Origin: Pisolithus tinctorius
Taxonomy: Eukaryota; Basidiomycota; Agaricomycetes; Boletales; Pisolithaceae
Direction: 5' to 3'
Length of the DNA: 64,000 nt
Assembly (NCBI GenBank): GCA_024663395.1
Contig: JANFAH010000002.1
Location: 2,790,001-2,854,000, forward strand
The translations under genes were made by a program, and so were the position numbers. A model generated the notes under the pieces. That model made no database searches and was not told the origin of the DNA. It saw only the letters and a list, made by a program, of their open reading frames with translations. Shown here in pieces: positions 10,791 through 23,200 of the stretch (position 1 is its first letter; every line of letters starts with the position of its first letter).

Positions 10791-12378
10791 ATGGTGAAGA
10801 CCAAGCAGACAGCTAAGAAGACCACTGGGGGTAGAGCTCCCAGGGTATCTCTTGCTGGTCTGAAAGCTAGGGAAAAACATGCTGCCAAGTCAAGCAAGGC
10901 CCATGCTAGGAAGGCTCCTGTTGCCAAGAAGAGAAGGATGAGGAACTTGGCAAGTCTCTTTTTATATTCCATCCATCTTTCTAACATTCTATGCAGTTCT
11001 GTGTGATGTGCAGGGATGGAGGGACATTGTGGCCTTGTGATCAGGCAGGATGCAGAAGGGTAGTGTGTAACAAGTGTGTTGTAGTACCTGAGGATTGCCT
11101 TGCAGAGGTCACCCAGCTTCCTGTGACCTTCAGGTGTGTTAACCTCCCTTTTATGAATTAACTCCATTGACTCAAACTCTGGATGAACTTCAGGTGTGTT
11201 GCCTGTCATTGGAAAATGACAAGATTTGAAAGTCCTCAGCCCTATTTTGTAAGTGCATATTGCTACCCCAATCACTTCTAACTCCAAGTACAGGGCTTCT
11301 ACTTGTCAGGCAAGCCAGTCCTGAAACACCCTCTTGTGGTCATTGGGGGGTTTGAGCATGCCACCACCTCTGAAGTGGCTGGTAACTCTACTGCCATTAT
11401 CCACCTCCACCTTGAGTCTCTAGAGCTTGGCCATGCCCCTGTGCATATCCTTCACACCATGTTGCAGGGATATTTCAGACAAGACACCTACCACTTCTCA
11501 CAACTGTCCTTCAACTTTGCCACCGAGGAGTCCAGAGCTGCCTATGACACTGCAGCATCAAAGCTAGCTTCAAGTCTGACTACCTTTGCTAAGGTAGTCA
11601 TTTTCCTTACTACCCATACTGATGAAGACAGGGGGGATCTGTTCTCTGGAATGGAGAATAAGGTTCCAATAGCCACAGAGGTCTTTGAGGTAAGTCACCA
11701 TTGTTTGACTGTCACTCCCATCTGACCAGTTGCAGTTTCTGCAAGGCCTTCTGTTACCCCTCTCCAACATTGTCAAGGGTGGAGACCTCATCTTCTTTGT
11801 ATGTGGTTCTACTGTAAGGAAGGAGCAGAGCTTCCAAGGACTGAAGGCAGCTGTGCAACAGTAGGTTTTCTTTCAATGTTGGTGGTTATGGCTGACACCA
11901 TATCAGTTTCAAGCCAAGGTCCATGTTGCTTTTTGATGCTGAGAGACTTCAACTAGTCACCACCATTCCCTTCCTCATGAGTGTCCTTGACTCCACCCTT
12001 GTTCAAGGCTTCCATGTCCAAAGTGCAGTCAGGTATGCCCTGAATGACTGTGGTATGTTGGGTAGGCACTCCAACATCATCCTGATGTTGTGGCAGGAGA
12101 AGGTAGTGGTGGAGAAATTTGTCTGGACTGACAAGTTCATCAGGCCTTGGGGACAACAATTGCCTGCCCAGTGCCCTCAGTGTTATAGCATTCAGAAGTG
12201 GGAAGCTGGTTGTTCAGGGCAGACTTATTCCTATGAGTGCAAGAATCCTGGCTGTGGGAAGGACACACAAGGCACATCTCAGCCTCCCCAAACCTATACT
12301 ATCTGCATGTCCAAAGGGGCTACCAAACTGACACAGGGAAAGGGGCAAACATCATCCTGGCTGTTGGAATCTTTGTAA
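10791..12378 (+). CDS. H3-tail-mimic protein with PHD-like zinc cluster
   Basis: Six exons (10,791-10,949; 10,997-11,133; 11,194-11,248; 11,294-11,689; 11,736-11,860; 11,907-12,378) give 447 residues in one frame. After the initiator Met, residues align without gaps to the histone H3 tail: VKTKQTAKKTTGGRAPR keeps T3, K4, Q5, T6, A7, K9, T11, G12, G13, A15, P16 and R17. A lysine/arginine-rich stretch follows, then a PHD-like cluster (FCVMC, CDQAGC, CNKC, FRCVACH). The middle has VVIFLTTHTDEDRGDLF and, after the next intron, GGDLIFFVCGS, spaced like the His and Cys of caspase/CHAT proteins. The end has RPWGQQLPAQCPQC and CKNPGCG, a zinc ribbon. The body resembles an Agaricomycete-specific family I recall but cannot name. 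Intron 1 uses a GC donor (GCAAGT). Chromatin action is inferred from the tail and zinc motifs. Confidence 0.8.
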
Positions 12379-12729
12379 AATACCCTACCTTGATACATAT
12401 GATATGCATGTACTACAATCAAAAATAGCTGCTTTGTGTTTTCAAATTTCATATGACATTGAATGTTCAGAAAAAAAAGTAATTTCCTGCAGGACAATTC
12501 CTCCTTAAGTACTGATACACAACTGAGTAAATTTGCCCAATGTTAATTCCAATACAATCGCCAGATTGGTAGAGTTAACTTCAATACCACAGGATAAGGA
12601 TAGGATATAGGATTTTTCCACAACCATCTGGGTTCAGCCAGCTAACTACCAAGGAAGTAGTGTACTGAGTAATAAGATTGGCCAGCCCCACTAACCCACT
12701 AGCAAGATATTGGTCTTTCTTGCAAAGTG
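12379..12729. other. short spacer, no gene seen
   Basis: A/T-rich 3' flank of the H3-tail-mimic gene leading into the 45-bp array. No coding or RNA feature is supported. Confidence 0.4.
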
Positions 12730-14560
12730 TCTGCCCAACCACAACTCCAGGTCATGGTTCATTCCCCCCAGCCACATCAGCTGACCCCACTGCCAGGACA
12801 TCATCCCTTCCCCCAGCCATGTCAGCTGGCCCCACTTCCAGGTCACTAATCTATCCCATAGCTGGTTTGGCCAACCCCACTTCCAGGTCACTAACCTATC
12901 CCATAGCTGTGTCAGCTGACACCACTTCCAGGTCACTAATTCATCCCATAGCTGTGTTGGCCAACCCCACTTCCAGGTCACTAATCTATCCCATCTGTGT
13001 TGGCTGACCCCACTTCCAGGTCACTAATTCATCCCATAGCTGTGTTGGCCAACCCCACTTCCAGGTCACTAATCTATCCCATAGCTGTGTTGGCTGACCC
13101 CACTTCTAGGTCACTAATTCATCCCATAGCTGTGTTGGCCAACCCCACTTCCAGGTCACTAATCTATCCCATAGCTGTGTTGGCTGACCCCACTTCTAGG
13201 TCACTAATTCATCTCATAGCTGGGTCAGCCAACCCCACTTCTAGGACACTAATCTATCCAATAGCTGTGTCAGCTGACCCCACTTCTAGGACACTAATCT
13301 ATCTCATAGCTGTGTCGGCCGACCCCACTTCTAGGACACTAATCTATCTCATAGCTGCATCGGCCGACCCCACTTCTAGGACACTAATTCATCCCATAGC
13401 TGTGTCGGCCGACCCCACTTCCAGGACACTAACCTATCCCATAGCTGCATCGGCCGACCCCACTTCTAGGACACTAATCTATCTCATAGCTGTGTCGGCC
13501 GACCCCACTTCTAGGGCACTAATTCATCCCATAGCTGTGTCAGCTGACCCCACTTCTAGGACACTAACCTATCCCATAGCTGCATCAGCCGACCCCACTT
13601 CTAGGACACTAATCTATCTCATAGCTGCATTGGCCGACCCCACTTCTAGGGCACTAATTCATCCCATAGCTGCATCGGCCGACCCCACTTCTAGGGCACT
13701 AATTCATCCCATAGCTGTGTCGGCCGACCCCACTTCCAGGACACTAACCTATCCCATAGCTGCATCGGCCGACCCCACTTCTAGGACACTAATCTATCTC
13801 ATAGCTGCATCGGCCGACCCCACTTCTAGGACACTAATCTATCTCATAGCTGTGTCGGCCAACCCCACTTCTAGGACACTAATCTATCTCATAGCTGTGT
13901 CGGCCGACCCCACTTTTAGGGCACTAATTCATCCCATAGCTGTGTCGGCTGACCCCACTTCCAGGACACTAACCTATCCCATAGCTGCATCGGCCGACCC
14001 CACTTCTAGGACACTAATCTATCTCATAGCTGTGTCGGCTGGCCTCACTTCTAGGACACCAATCTATCTCATAGCTGTGTCGGCCGACCCCACTTCTAGG
14101 GCACTAATTCATCCCATAGCTGTGTCGGCCGACCCCACTTCCAGGACACTAACCTATCCCATAGCTGCATCGGCCGACCCCACTTCTAGGACACTAATCT
14201 ATCTCATAGCTGTGTCGGCTGGCCTCACTTCTAGGACACCAATCTATCTCATAGCTGTGTCGGCCGACCCCACTTCTAGGGCACTAATTCATCCCATAGC
14301 TGTGTCGGCCGACCCCACTTCCAGGACACTAACCTATCCCATAGCTGCATCGGCCGACCCCACTTCTAGGACACTAATCTATTTCATAGCTGTGTCGGCC
14401 GACCCCACTTCTAGGACACTAATCTATCTCATAGCTGTGTCGGCCGACCCCACTTCCAGGACACTAATTCATCCCATAGCTGCATCAGCCGACCTCACTT
14501 CCAGGTCATCAATCCATCCTATAGTCATGTCAGCTGACCCCACTTCCAGGGAAGTTGATC
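12730..14560 (+). repeat. 45-bp minisatellite, about 40 units
   Basis: Tandem units of 45 bp, consensus built around CACTAATCTATCTCATAGCT and GTCGGCCGACCCCACTTCTAGG, with a short palindrome GTCGGCCGAC. Left units are more diverged (GTTGGCCAAC). The unit length is a multiple of three, so one plus-strand frame stays open from 12,997 to 14,658 (553 codons) with a 15-residue repeat of the form ADPTSRTLIYLIAVS. A 2-nt deletion near 12,990 breaks that frame from the earlier units. Coding status is unproven; no conserved domain or plausible first exon was seen. Confidence 0.85.
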
Positions 14561-14869
14561 CATCATCCTGTGACATAGGCCGACCCCACCTTCACAGTCT
14601 GGCCTACCCAACCCTAGGGACCACCGGCCGATGTCGGTTAGTCCCAGTTTCAGGATGAAATGTACATGTCGGATGACCCACTTTTAGGACTACAAGTGAC
14701 TGAATCATGTGGGGGGGCGTGTAGCTGAGTAGTGGGTGATGGGGGGTGGAGGTGTGTAGCCATTGAGGTCCGATGTGCAGACAGAGGGGTTGGGGATGTG
14801 TAACCCAGGAGAAACCGATGTGTAATCAGGTGAGGTGTCGTGTAAGACATGCATTGGCCGTGTTCGGTG
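14561..14869. other. G-rich spacer
   Basis: After the array the plus strand becomes G-rich, with several runs of five to seven G between about 14,700 and 14,770. No gene is supported. Confidence 0.35.
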
Positions 14870-15913
14870 TCACAGCCTGGGGCCAATGCAGTGTGGGGGG
14901 TGTAGTAGGTGGCGTGGAGCCGATGAGGAAGTTGTATGGAGGGGAAGAAACAGGGGGGGAGAGTGAAGGTGGAGGAGATTGTTAGTGGTGTCGCTCTTCT
15001 GTGCCGTGGAAATGTAGGGACTGACCTGTTTTAGCGACTCCAGTTCGGCGACTCGTGCTGAGTGCACCAGTTCATCTCTGATTCGCGCTAGGAGTATGTC
15101 GTTGATGTGGGCGATGTTGAAAGATTGCTCGGTGTCGAGTGTGTCGTGCCATCTTCTGTGTACTCGGGCTTGGTAGACTAGCAGAGCTCTTTTGCTGATT
15201 TCACAGTGGCTGTGTCTCCATGGATGATTCTCCAGCACTAGCCAGAATTTGACATGGCTGTTGATGTTGTCGGCTTCCCAGTTGTTCTCCTTCATGGCGT
15301 TGGCTAGCCTGTGAGCGGCTTCTGCAAATTCTTCCCAGGTGATGTCTTCGTCTTTGGTGACTGTGCCTTTTGCTCAGGCAGATGCGAGGGGAACGAAGGA
15401 GTGGAGGCCGTCTCCTGTTTGGAGGAGAGTCATGGTGTCATCATCTGCTGAGCATACTGTTGATTCTGCATCACGTAGGCCTTTGTTAGTGAAGTAGTAG
15501 AGCTCGACGAAGTCGGCCTTGCGGAGTCAGCATGCTGCAATCTGGGAAGGGATGATGATAGGGTCTGCTGGTACTACCGCATCCTGAGGTACCGTAGCAT
15601 ATTTGCAACGGTACTTCTTCTTCTCTTCTTGTAGCACCAGCTCTCGTTCTCTCTCGCATTCAGCCTGCTGCCTCTCTTGTTCTTCTTCGTCAAGCCTCGC
15701 TCTTTCAGCAGCTTCTTGTTGCTCTTGGTGGGCTTGGCAGTCCCATTCCTCTTTTTCTAGGTTGTTGTTCAATGTCCAGTAGAGGGCTAGTTGGGCTGCT
15801 GCTGCCTCATGGTTGATGTCATCATTTACAAGGCATTCTCTGGCCTGACAATATTTCTCAGAGGAGAAATCAGGTTGTTCTGCAAAATGAGGGTTGTGCG
15901 TCAGTTTGGGCAT
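14870..15913 (-). pseudogene. decayed Agaricomycete repeat-associated protein
   Basis: Start ATG at 15,913 (MPKLTHN). The reading runs through a long Glu/Arg/Gln-rich coiled-coil-like stretch, then KADFVELYYFTNKGL, ITWEEFAEAA and KRALLVYQARVHRRWH. These motifs match a hypothetical family common in mushroom genomes that is usually found in degraded, repeat-like copies. Two in-frame TGA codons interrupt it (at about 15,527, just before LRKADF, and about 15,373, before AKGTV), with no splice sites that would remove them. A TGA-free allele could exist, but this copy reads as a pseudogene. The cellular role is unknown. Confidence 0.6.
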
Positions 15914-16085
15914 AGCGAAGAATAAACGAGAGACTAGAATGCGGCTCAGCTGAGCCTTGAGGGGCGAGTGAGAGTACGAAGGAGAGAGACGACCGGCTAA
16001 CTGTATTCCCACGCGTAGACTATATTCTCTGTACGCTACATGCCTCCGCTACTGAGAATTGCCAATAGCGTGGTGCGATACAATG

Positions 16086-16107
16086 AAAAAAAAAAAAAAA
16101 AAAAAAA
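16086..16107 (+). repeat. A22 homopolymer
   Basis: Twenty-two A residues. At the matching place in the right duplication copy (48,472-48,495) there is an AAGAAAAGAAAAG-type run, so the pure A tract is probably slippage at a purine run rather than a retroposon tail. Confidence 0.8.
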
Positions 16108-16357
16108 GCTGCTACTGGACTACAGTAGGCACTGGTTGTCGCGCTGTGTACGTAGTAGAGCTGGCTCTCGCATAAGCTCGTTCTCGATGAAGTGAAGCCT
16201 GTTATCCACTAACGTTCAAGACGACGTCTATAAAATCTACAAGTATTGTAGTCCACACTTTCACTTTTCGGCCCGTGTCTAGAGAAGGGTTGCACTTGCG
16301 AAGCGACTACCACAGTCCGACACAGTCAACCTATCGAAGACTCGCCGAGCTAATATT

Positions 16358-18472
16358 ATGCCAGCTCCCGAACGTGTCGTTAGGTGGGTCTCGCAAAACT
16401 ATCCGCGTCCAACCATAGATTCGGTGAGTCCGCACGTCGCGTTCTCTGCCACCCTAACACTCCATTGAAAGGAATGGCTGTCGGATTGTTGTGATTGGAT
16501 ATCGAGTACATACAACATATCACCGTCCACCCACTTCCACGACTTCATCACGCACGTCGAGGCACAGCTCCTCCAATCCAATCTCGAGGACTCAACAGTT
16601 CCTGGTACCGGTTTGGATGCGGAGCTTGTCCGAATTGAAGACCGTCCACTTCCACGTCGACCACGGGGACGGGGTCGTAAGCCCAGCTCACGAGCGACTC
16701 GGAAGCCAACGGGGCAGCGTCCACAAAGAGAAACTACCGGTTCTGTCCCGTTGTTGGTAGAAATTAGGTCTATCACCGAAATCGCGCATTCTGCATTTAG
16801 TCTCCTAAACATTCATCAGACGCGCCTCGATCGTGCCGATCTCGGTTTGGACGTCGAAACTCGGGATCATCAGGAACAAGGACAAGGACAGCAAGATGAA
16901 GATCAAGGTCCCATTCCACGTTTCCCCCGTGGCATGCTTCGCTTCGAGTTGTCGGATGGACACACCCTCTTCCAGGCGATAGAATTTAGGTCCATGCCTG
17001 AATTGGTGCTCGGAGAGACCCCATTAGGTTTCAAGGTATGTTCTTTGTACTGTTCCTTGGTTATTTTGTATTTCCCGTCACCGTTATTCAGTGACATGCG
17101 CCCCTAGATGCTCTTAACCTCCACTCCGATCCGGAATGGGATCGCTTTCCTTGAACCTTCTAATGTAACACTTAAAGGCTACTGCACGGAGGACCATGAT
17201 GCTCACAGAGTAGAAGTATTTTTGAAGGGACTCAGAAGGAGGTTAGGGTAAGTGACATTCTCTTTGACTGTGGTTGCATGAAATTACACGAAGCGCCCTG
17301 TTCCTAGACGTCCAGACCCAGAGCCCGAGGCTCCACGACAAGTTGAATCCCAGCCTCGTCAACCCGTTTCCCCGGTGCCCCCTCCGCAGCCCATTGCTGT
17401 CCCGACACGCCAGGTTGAGCCGTTTCGTCCTCCTTCAACGCCCGGAGACCTTGATGACATGTACGAGGACGACGAGATCGACCCAGACATGTTAGATGCG
17501 CTGAACCAAATCGAGACTCAGGTGGCCGGCTCAGCCAGACCACCTAAAGTGAACTCGGTTAAAGATGTGCCAAGGCACATAACATCCAGTTCAAGTACTG
17601 CTGCACGGTCAGCCAATCTGGAGTCTAACCTTGCCACGATGCAGACAACATCTAGCTTCCCGCAGCAACAAACTTCGCTTCACTTCTCGCCGCCGGCAAA
17701 GGGCAAAGTAACATCCACGCTTGTCCCAGATATTGGTCTTTCTCCGGTCCGTGTCCAGCAACACGATGAATTTAGTTTCACGTGGGAAAGCGACGAATTT
17801 GACGCCTTGAGGGCCTTTGATGACGGTCCCAGCAGAGAAGCAGGCATGGCAGCTAAGGCAAGCACTGGATCTCATACCTGGATGCCTTCCTCGAACAGGG
17901 AAAATGTACACATTGATCCTTTGCGGGATGCCGGAACGAAGGTTCGTTCGGTTACGAGTACCGGATCATCTCTGGAACCACAAGACTCATTCTCTATGGA
18001 CATGGATTTTGACGACGATTTTCTGGCACAAGTAGAGGAGGCTGAGAGGCAAGCTTTGGCGCCCACTGAGACATCCTTCATATCGGAAGCACGACACACA
18101 AGTAACAAAGGAAAGGAGAAAGCGTCATCGATTCACCCCGGCTCATCCAACAGTGCGAGGCGGCCGGTCTCAAACAGCATACGAACACGTGGTGCTAGCG
18201 ACTCTAGAGATTCTTCCGCCCGTAAGGAAGTGGCACCTTATCCACCAACGTCGACGCAGCTGCCAAAGCGCGTTGGTGCTTCATCTCAGCCGCCGCCGTC
18301 GACTCAGCCCAAACCAACGAAACACCACTTGACGTGTGACTCACCTGTCATCGTCATTTCTGAATCAGATTCGGAGGTTGGCGGTGCATGTGGCGAAGAC
18401 CAATATGAAAGTGAACGGGCCGGTTTGACTGGAATCGACGCAGATGAAGATGCAATTGTTATATCCGACTGA
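16358..18472 (+). CDS. RMI1: RecQ-mediated genome instability protein 1 homologue
   Basis: Four exons (16,358-16,423; 16,472-17,035; 17,108-17,247; 17,308-18,472) give 644 residues. RMI1 joins topoisomerase III and a RecQ helicase to dissolve double Holliday junctions in the nucleus. Seen here: an N-terminal helical part, LLVEIRSITEIAHS, then the OB-fold entry RGMLRFELSDGHTLFQAIEF, TPLGFK and, across an intron, NGIAFLEPSNVTLKGY. The C-terminal two thirds is acidic, Pro/Ser-rich and disordered in appearance, with DDMYEDDEIDPDMLDAL and a terminal VIVISESDSE element that looks like a SUMO-interacting motif. The RMI1 assignment rests on the OB-fold block; the tail is family-typical only in composition. 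The copy at 48,750 is broken, so this is the only functional RMI1 in the window. Confidence 0.8.
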
Positions 18473-20278
18473 CTCCGCTTCTATGAATCATTTCATTACT
18501 AGTTAGACTGATTTTGTCTGTCCCAAGGCTTGCCCCGAACCCAGCACCTTTTTCTCCCTGGAGTGCCAACCGGGACTTGTGAGTAAGAGGAACTGCTGGT
18601 GAGAGAAACATCACCTTCACCTACGAAGTATGTACCCCTAACCAACACCTAATAGATGTTGAATACAAAGAAATGAGCCTGTTAGTTGATCAAGGTGAGG
18701 GCGTGACGGTGGGATCCAGGGCAGGAGGGATGCTGGAATCAGCTGGAATAGTGACATTTAAAAGCACCCACCGTGACGTAGAGATGCGACCCCTCTGGCC
18801 CGAGCGCGGCACCCGCACAATCATCTGAAGGGTACTCCCCGCTCCCCAGTGTGCCAAATATTATTATACATGGAATCTCAGTGCATGACAGTCTACTGTA
18901 TGTACGTGTGCTGACGATGTTCGTTGCTAGCCTGCCATTTACTGACCTCAAGACCAGACAGTAGTACTTTTTAGCGGTTCCTACTACCTGAGCATGGGAC
19001 ACTAGATCTGCTGAACTGTCGTGATTTTAGACCTCCCGTCAAACTCTGTTCCTAAGCTTGACTCTTCGCACTTTATTGAACTATTGGGTGGTCCGTGTTC
19101 AGCACCCCCGCTACTTGCCAGCGCTTCCTCCGGGGACGTTGCAAACACCCGGTCGTTCGTTGATACACCATCCACCTTGGGAGTCTACTCTGATACAGAA
19201 TTGTTCGTGTCATGTAGCGTTCAAGTTAGGGGTGGCTGAGGTTGCCACACCTTTCCTTCATATGCATTCTGGCAGTTTACTCGCCGAGACTGCACTGAAA
19301 CGCGCATGGTGCGTAATAGACGGAGTCGATACCTTTCATTACATAAATCTGGAGTCAGCGCAGGCACCCGTAAATGGGTGGAATTTTGAAAGCTTGAGTT
19401 TGAAATTTGAACATGGATGTTCTCAAAGCCTCACTGGACTGCGCACAGTTGGATCTCATCTTGATGTGATCAAACCTCTACTGACCCACGATCTGGTTGG
19501 TCTTCTACATTGCATCTCGGCCTCAAAGCAGCTCAGGCGTATCCACCTCGATCATCGGACTCACGAAGGACAACAAACCGCCAGTTAAATAGAAGGACAG
19601 ACACAACGCGAAGTACGGGATGATAACACCGGAAAAAAGAGCGAAGCAGAGGAATACAAATAACGCGGAGTTCGCTGGGATGTGACTAGCCACCTAAATC
19701 TAGGCATGGTGTCGAACGTGTACAAGGGCATGAAGAAGCAGTATGGAAACGTCCGAGGCAAGATCACGGAGCGAAGGTGACGGTGAACGATGTTAGCGTG
19801 ATTGAGCGGGGAAGTCGCAGAAGTTCGCTTAACGACTGCTCTGGGAAGTGCCATCGATGCGAGGAGTAACCAGTAAGTAAAGACCAACGTCGGAGAAGAT
19901 GACATGTGACTCCCGTACAATGGACTTCACTGAACCGCCTTCTCCCACCGGTGGGCTACATGGAGGCCGTACGTACCGGTACCCTTGAACTATTGTTCCG
20001 AGGTGCACCTCCATCTGCACACCTGCGTAGTGGCAAATGCAACCGTTCTTCAAACTTACATGGATTTCCGACCGCTCCAAAAGTGACTATCTCCATGGGG
20101 CGTTCAGGTGCGTATCTCATATCTTTCGAGTACCTTACACAGGATGCTTCCTTACCTGCATGCTGTGCGTCGCCTTGCGCCCACTTTCATTATGGCCACC
20201 AGGTGTTAAAGCTTGTTCGCCACGTTTCAGGGTCGCTGTTCCCTGCCTTCGTCAAATCCTCCTCTCTACTCTCTCTCG
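18473..20278 (+). other. RMI1-helicase spacer and decayed helicase 5' exons
   Basis: This spacer recurs in front of the helicases at 39,822 and 52,143, partly before 45,052, and as a fragment at 35,810-36,020. Inside it, 19,915-20,108 keeps a frame (QWTSLNRLLPPVGYMEAV) shared with the other copies, which looks like a true upstream exon of the helicase ending at a GTGCGT donor. The next exon (GCFLTCRL in other copies) has a 10-nt deletion here near 20,165. I therefore place the present start downstream at 20,279. Confidence 0.5.
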
Positions 20279-23200
20279 ATGCCTCTCCCGTTATCGACCG
20301 TCACGCCCAGATTGTTCCGGGACCGTTCTTCCCAAATTGTCTTCGAGACTTCAACAGAGGACTCTTTGGATGCAAGGCACCTTTGCTCATTGCTCAATAC
20401 AGTGATGTCCGAAGGTGCCATTGGCATCTCTGCTTCGTATAGAAGCAATTGCCAACTTGATGCTATTGCTTTGTCCTCATCGTCTAGGGCTCTGGTGGTG
20501 CATCTCACTAGCGGTGATTTGTCCCTAGGCGGGAACCGTAGCAAGCAAAAGAGAGTTATCTATGGAAGGAATCTCCTCCAGCAACAAATTCTCTGCAATG
20601 CAAACTACCAGAAGTACGCTTTTAAAATGGATCGTATTGCGATCGCATTGTACTTGGACATGGCACTGTGCATTGATGGTGCAGTAGATATGCTCTCGGT
20701 GTCGTTGAGTGACAGGCGATCCCTACAGGCGCTTATGGATGCCATGGGTGGCGAGTTGACCTTACACAAGCCAAGCGTGAAAGCGTTATTTTTCAATAAC
20801 GAGTCGTGTTCTGTATCAGATTCAGTCCTTGTCCACCAAGCCTGGGCAGCCTGTCAGGCGGCTATTCTTCCTCACATGGCCGCGCGCTTCCAGGCATTGG
20901 GGAGCATCAGAACAAATATGATACCAGATGAAGTAGGTGCTGGTGGCCAAAATCAATCTGTTCGCTCACACTACCTCGCATTGTCTCTCTTGTACAGCAT
21001 ATGGAAGCACTTGCCAAGATCTCCCGTGATGGGGAACTTTTAGATTTCTTGAAGCCACTTTCCGTGAAGAACGATGTCGTGCCAGAAATCTCAGTGAAAA
21101 TGGATAAACTCACGTTGACCTGTGGTCGCTATCCGACTCGTATTAGAAGCTCGACTCAGCAGGTATGTTAATAAAAATGAATTTGAGTCAGGTGTACATG
21201 AACAATTTCTCTGCGTAGTTCCTGCAGATAGAAACACAGGATGGTATTCAAGTTCCGGGTCGTGCTGTCCACGTTGAAGGACGGGAAGCTCAGATCGAAA
21301 TTCTGAGTTCCTTTGATGGCGGCGAAATAAAGTCGGTGACGACAATCGGCAAGGCAGACCTCACGTCTGCAGAGGCTTGTCGCGAAAGGGTTATCCTTTC
21401 TATCTTGAAGGGGGAGTCCGCCCTATTGTCACATCCGTTTTTTAAGGCCATATGGCTTCCCAAACATCCAATCTGGTGGATGCCATCCGGCCACCTCACG
21501 CCCAAGATACCGATTTCTTGTGTAAATCTTAAAGTCAATCTCTCTCAGGCAAGAGCCATCGAGAAAATCTTGTCTTTTTCAGGTACAGATCGAGTGGTTT
21601 TGATTCAGGGACCCCCAGGCACTGGCAAGACGACAGTCATCACTGCTGTAGTTACTAGCATTATTTCGTTCCCAGATGCTAGTAGTCGGACTGTCTGGAT
21701 AGCTGCACAATCGAATGTCGCTGTGAAGAACGTTGCTGAGAAGCTTGACAAAATAGGCTTCTATGACTTTGCATTACTGGTGTCGAAGGAGTTCCACTTT
21801 GATTGGTGGGTGCTCACATGCCTGGAAAATATTCTGCTCAGCAAATGTCATAGGCACGAGCATCTTTACAAAAGGCTTGAACCGCGCCTCATTCGCTCTG
21901 AAACGTTCAGTCGCAATGTCATTGGCGCGTCCAGGCAACTCCGCGGCGCCAGGGTCGTCCTGTGCACCCTGGGCATGTTATCAAACGACCAAATTGCACC
22001 CTTCGTCGACGTCAATCCAGTGGATATTCTAATCTTTGACGAAGGGAGTCAGATAGAAGTCGGAAATTATCTCCCGGTTTTGGACCGTTTTAGGTACACC
22101 CTGGCGAAGATTGTTTTTATTGGAGACGACAAACAGTGTAAGTCATGACCATGGCCCTTAGTTCGTTTGTTGACCGCGTTGCAGTGCCACCTTATGGTCA
22201 AGAGGACATTTCGACACTACAGAGCATTTTCGAAGTCGACCACCTCGCCAAAGAAAAACTGTTCTTGGACACACAATGTAAGTCAATCCGTTCCGGCTCA
22301 CATATGTCGACCGACCTCTCCAGACCGCATGCCAAGCGCTATCGGTGACTTCATATCACAAAATGTCTACGATGGGAAGCTGAAGACCTGTCACGAGAAC
22401 TCCGTCAGTCTACCATGCCGCTTCGTCAATGTTGAAAGAGGACAAGAAACACGATCAGGAAAGAGTTGGACAGTGTGTTGCTTTCTTGATTCCAGTGACT
22501 GTACGCTGATATCAAGGTAGAATCCTTCAGAAGCACAAGTTGTAGTGCAGATTGCTGGTGCATACCAGGCTAATGGACTAGACTTTCGTATCATCACACC
22601 ATACGATGCCCAACGCGCCCTCATTGAACATGAGCTGGAAGAGGCAAACTTACATCATGAAGACAAAGTATTCAACGTAGACTCGTTTCAAGGTTTGTTC
22701 TCTCATCCCGGTTCTGCCTTTCCAGACTCACCCTAGTTCCAGGCAACGAAGCGGAACACATCATCATTTCTGTGGTTAGATCGGACAAACTTGGCTTCCT
22801 GGCTAACCAGCGACGAACCAATGTCATGCTTACCCGCTGCAAAAAAACCATGATTATATGCACGAGCCAAGCATTCATTTGGGGTCCAGCAGCGTCTACT
22901 CTTATTGGAAAACTTGCAACCGCCCTTGGACCACAAGCGTGGGTACATGGAAACCTTCAACTTATCGTGCCTCCCCTGGATGTAGTACCGCATCGCCCCA
23001 ATGCTCGCTTAACTGCCCACCGCCTCCCTGCGTTCACAAGTATTGCAGACATTGCAGATACACGAATCCGAGGCGGTCACCCACCTCCTAGCTCTCTGAC
23101 ACCACCTTCCTATCGACCAGACGCACAAGTATGTTGGGATGCTCCACTCATCGCGCCGCCCCGGGACCCCAACACGTACTCGACTGCACACCACCTCCCC

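Noticed and set aside
10791..10949. A true histone H3 gene
   Set aside because: Only the tail matches. The alphaN helix and histone fold are absent, and the next exons encode zinc motifs.
16086..16107. Poly(A) tail of a retroposed gene
   Set aside because: The other duplication copy has a mixed A/G run at the same place, and RMI1 downstream has introns.
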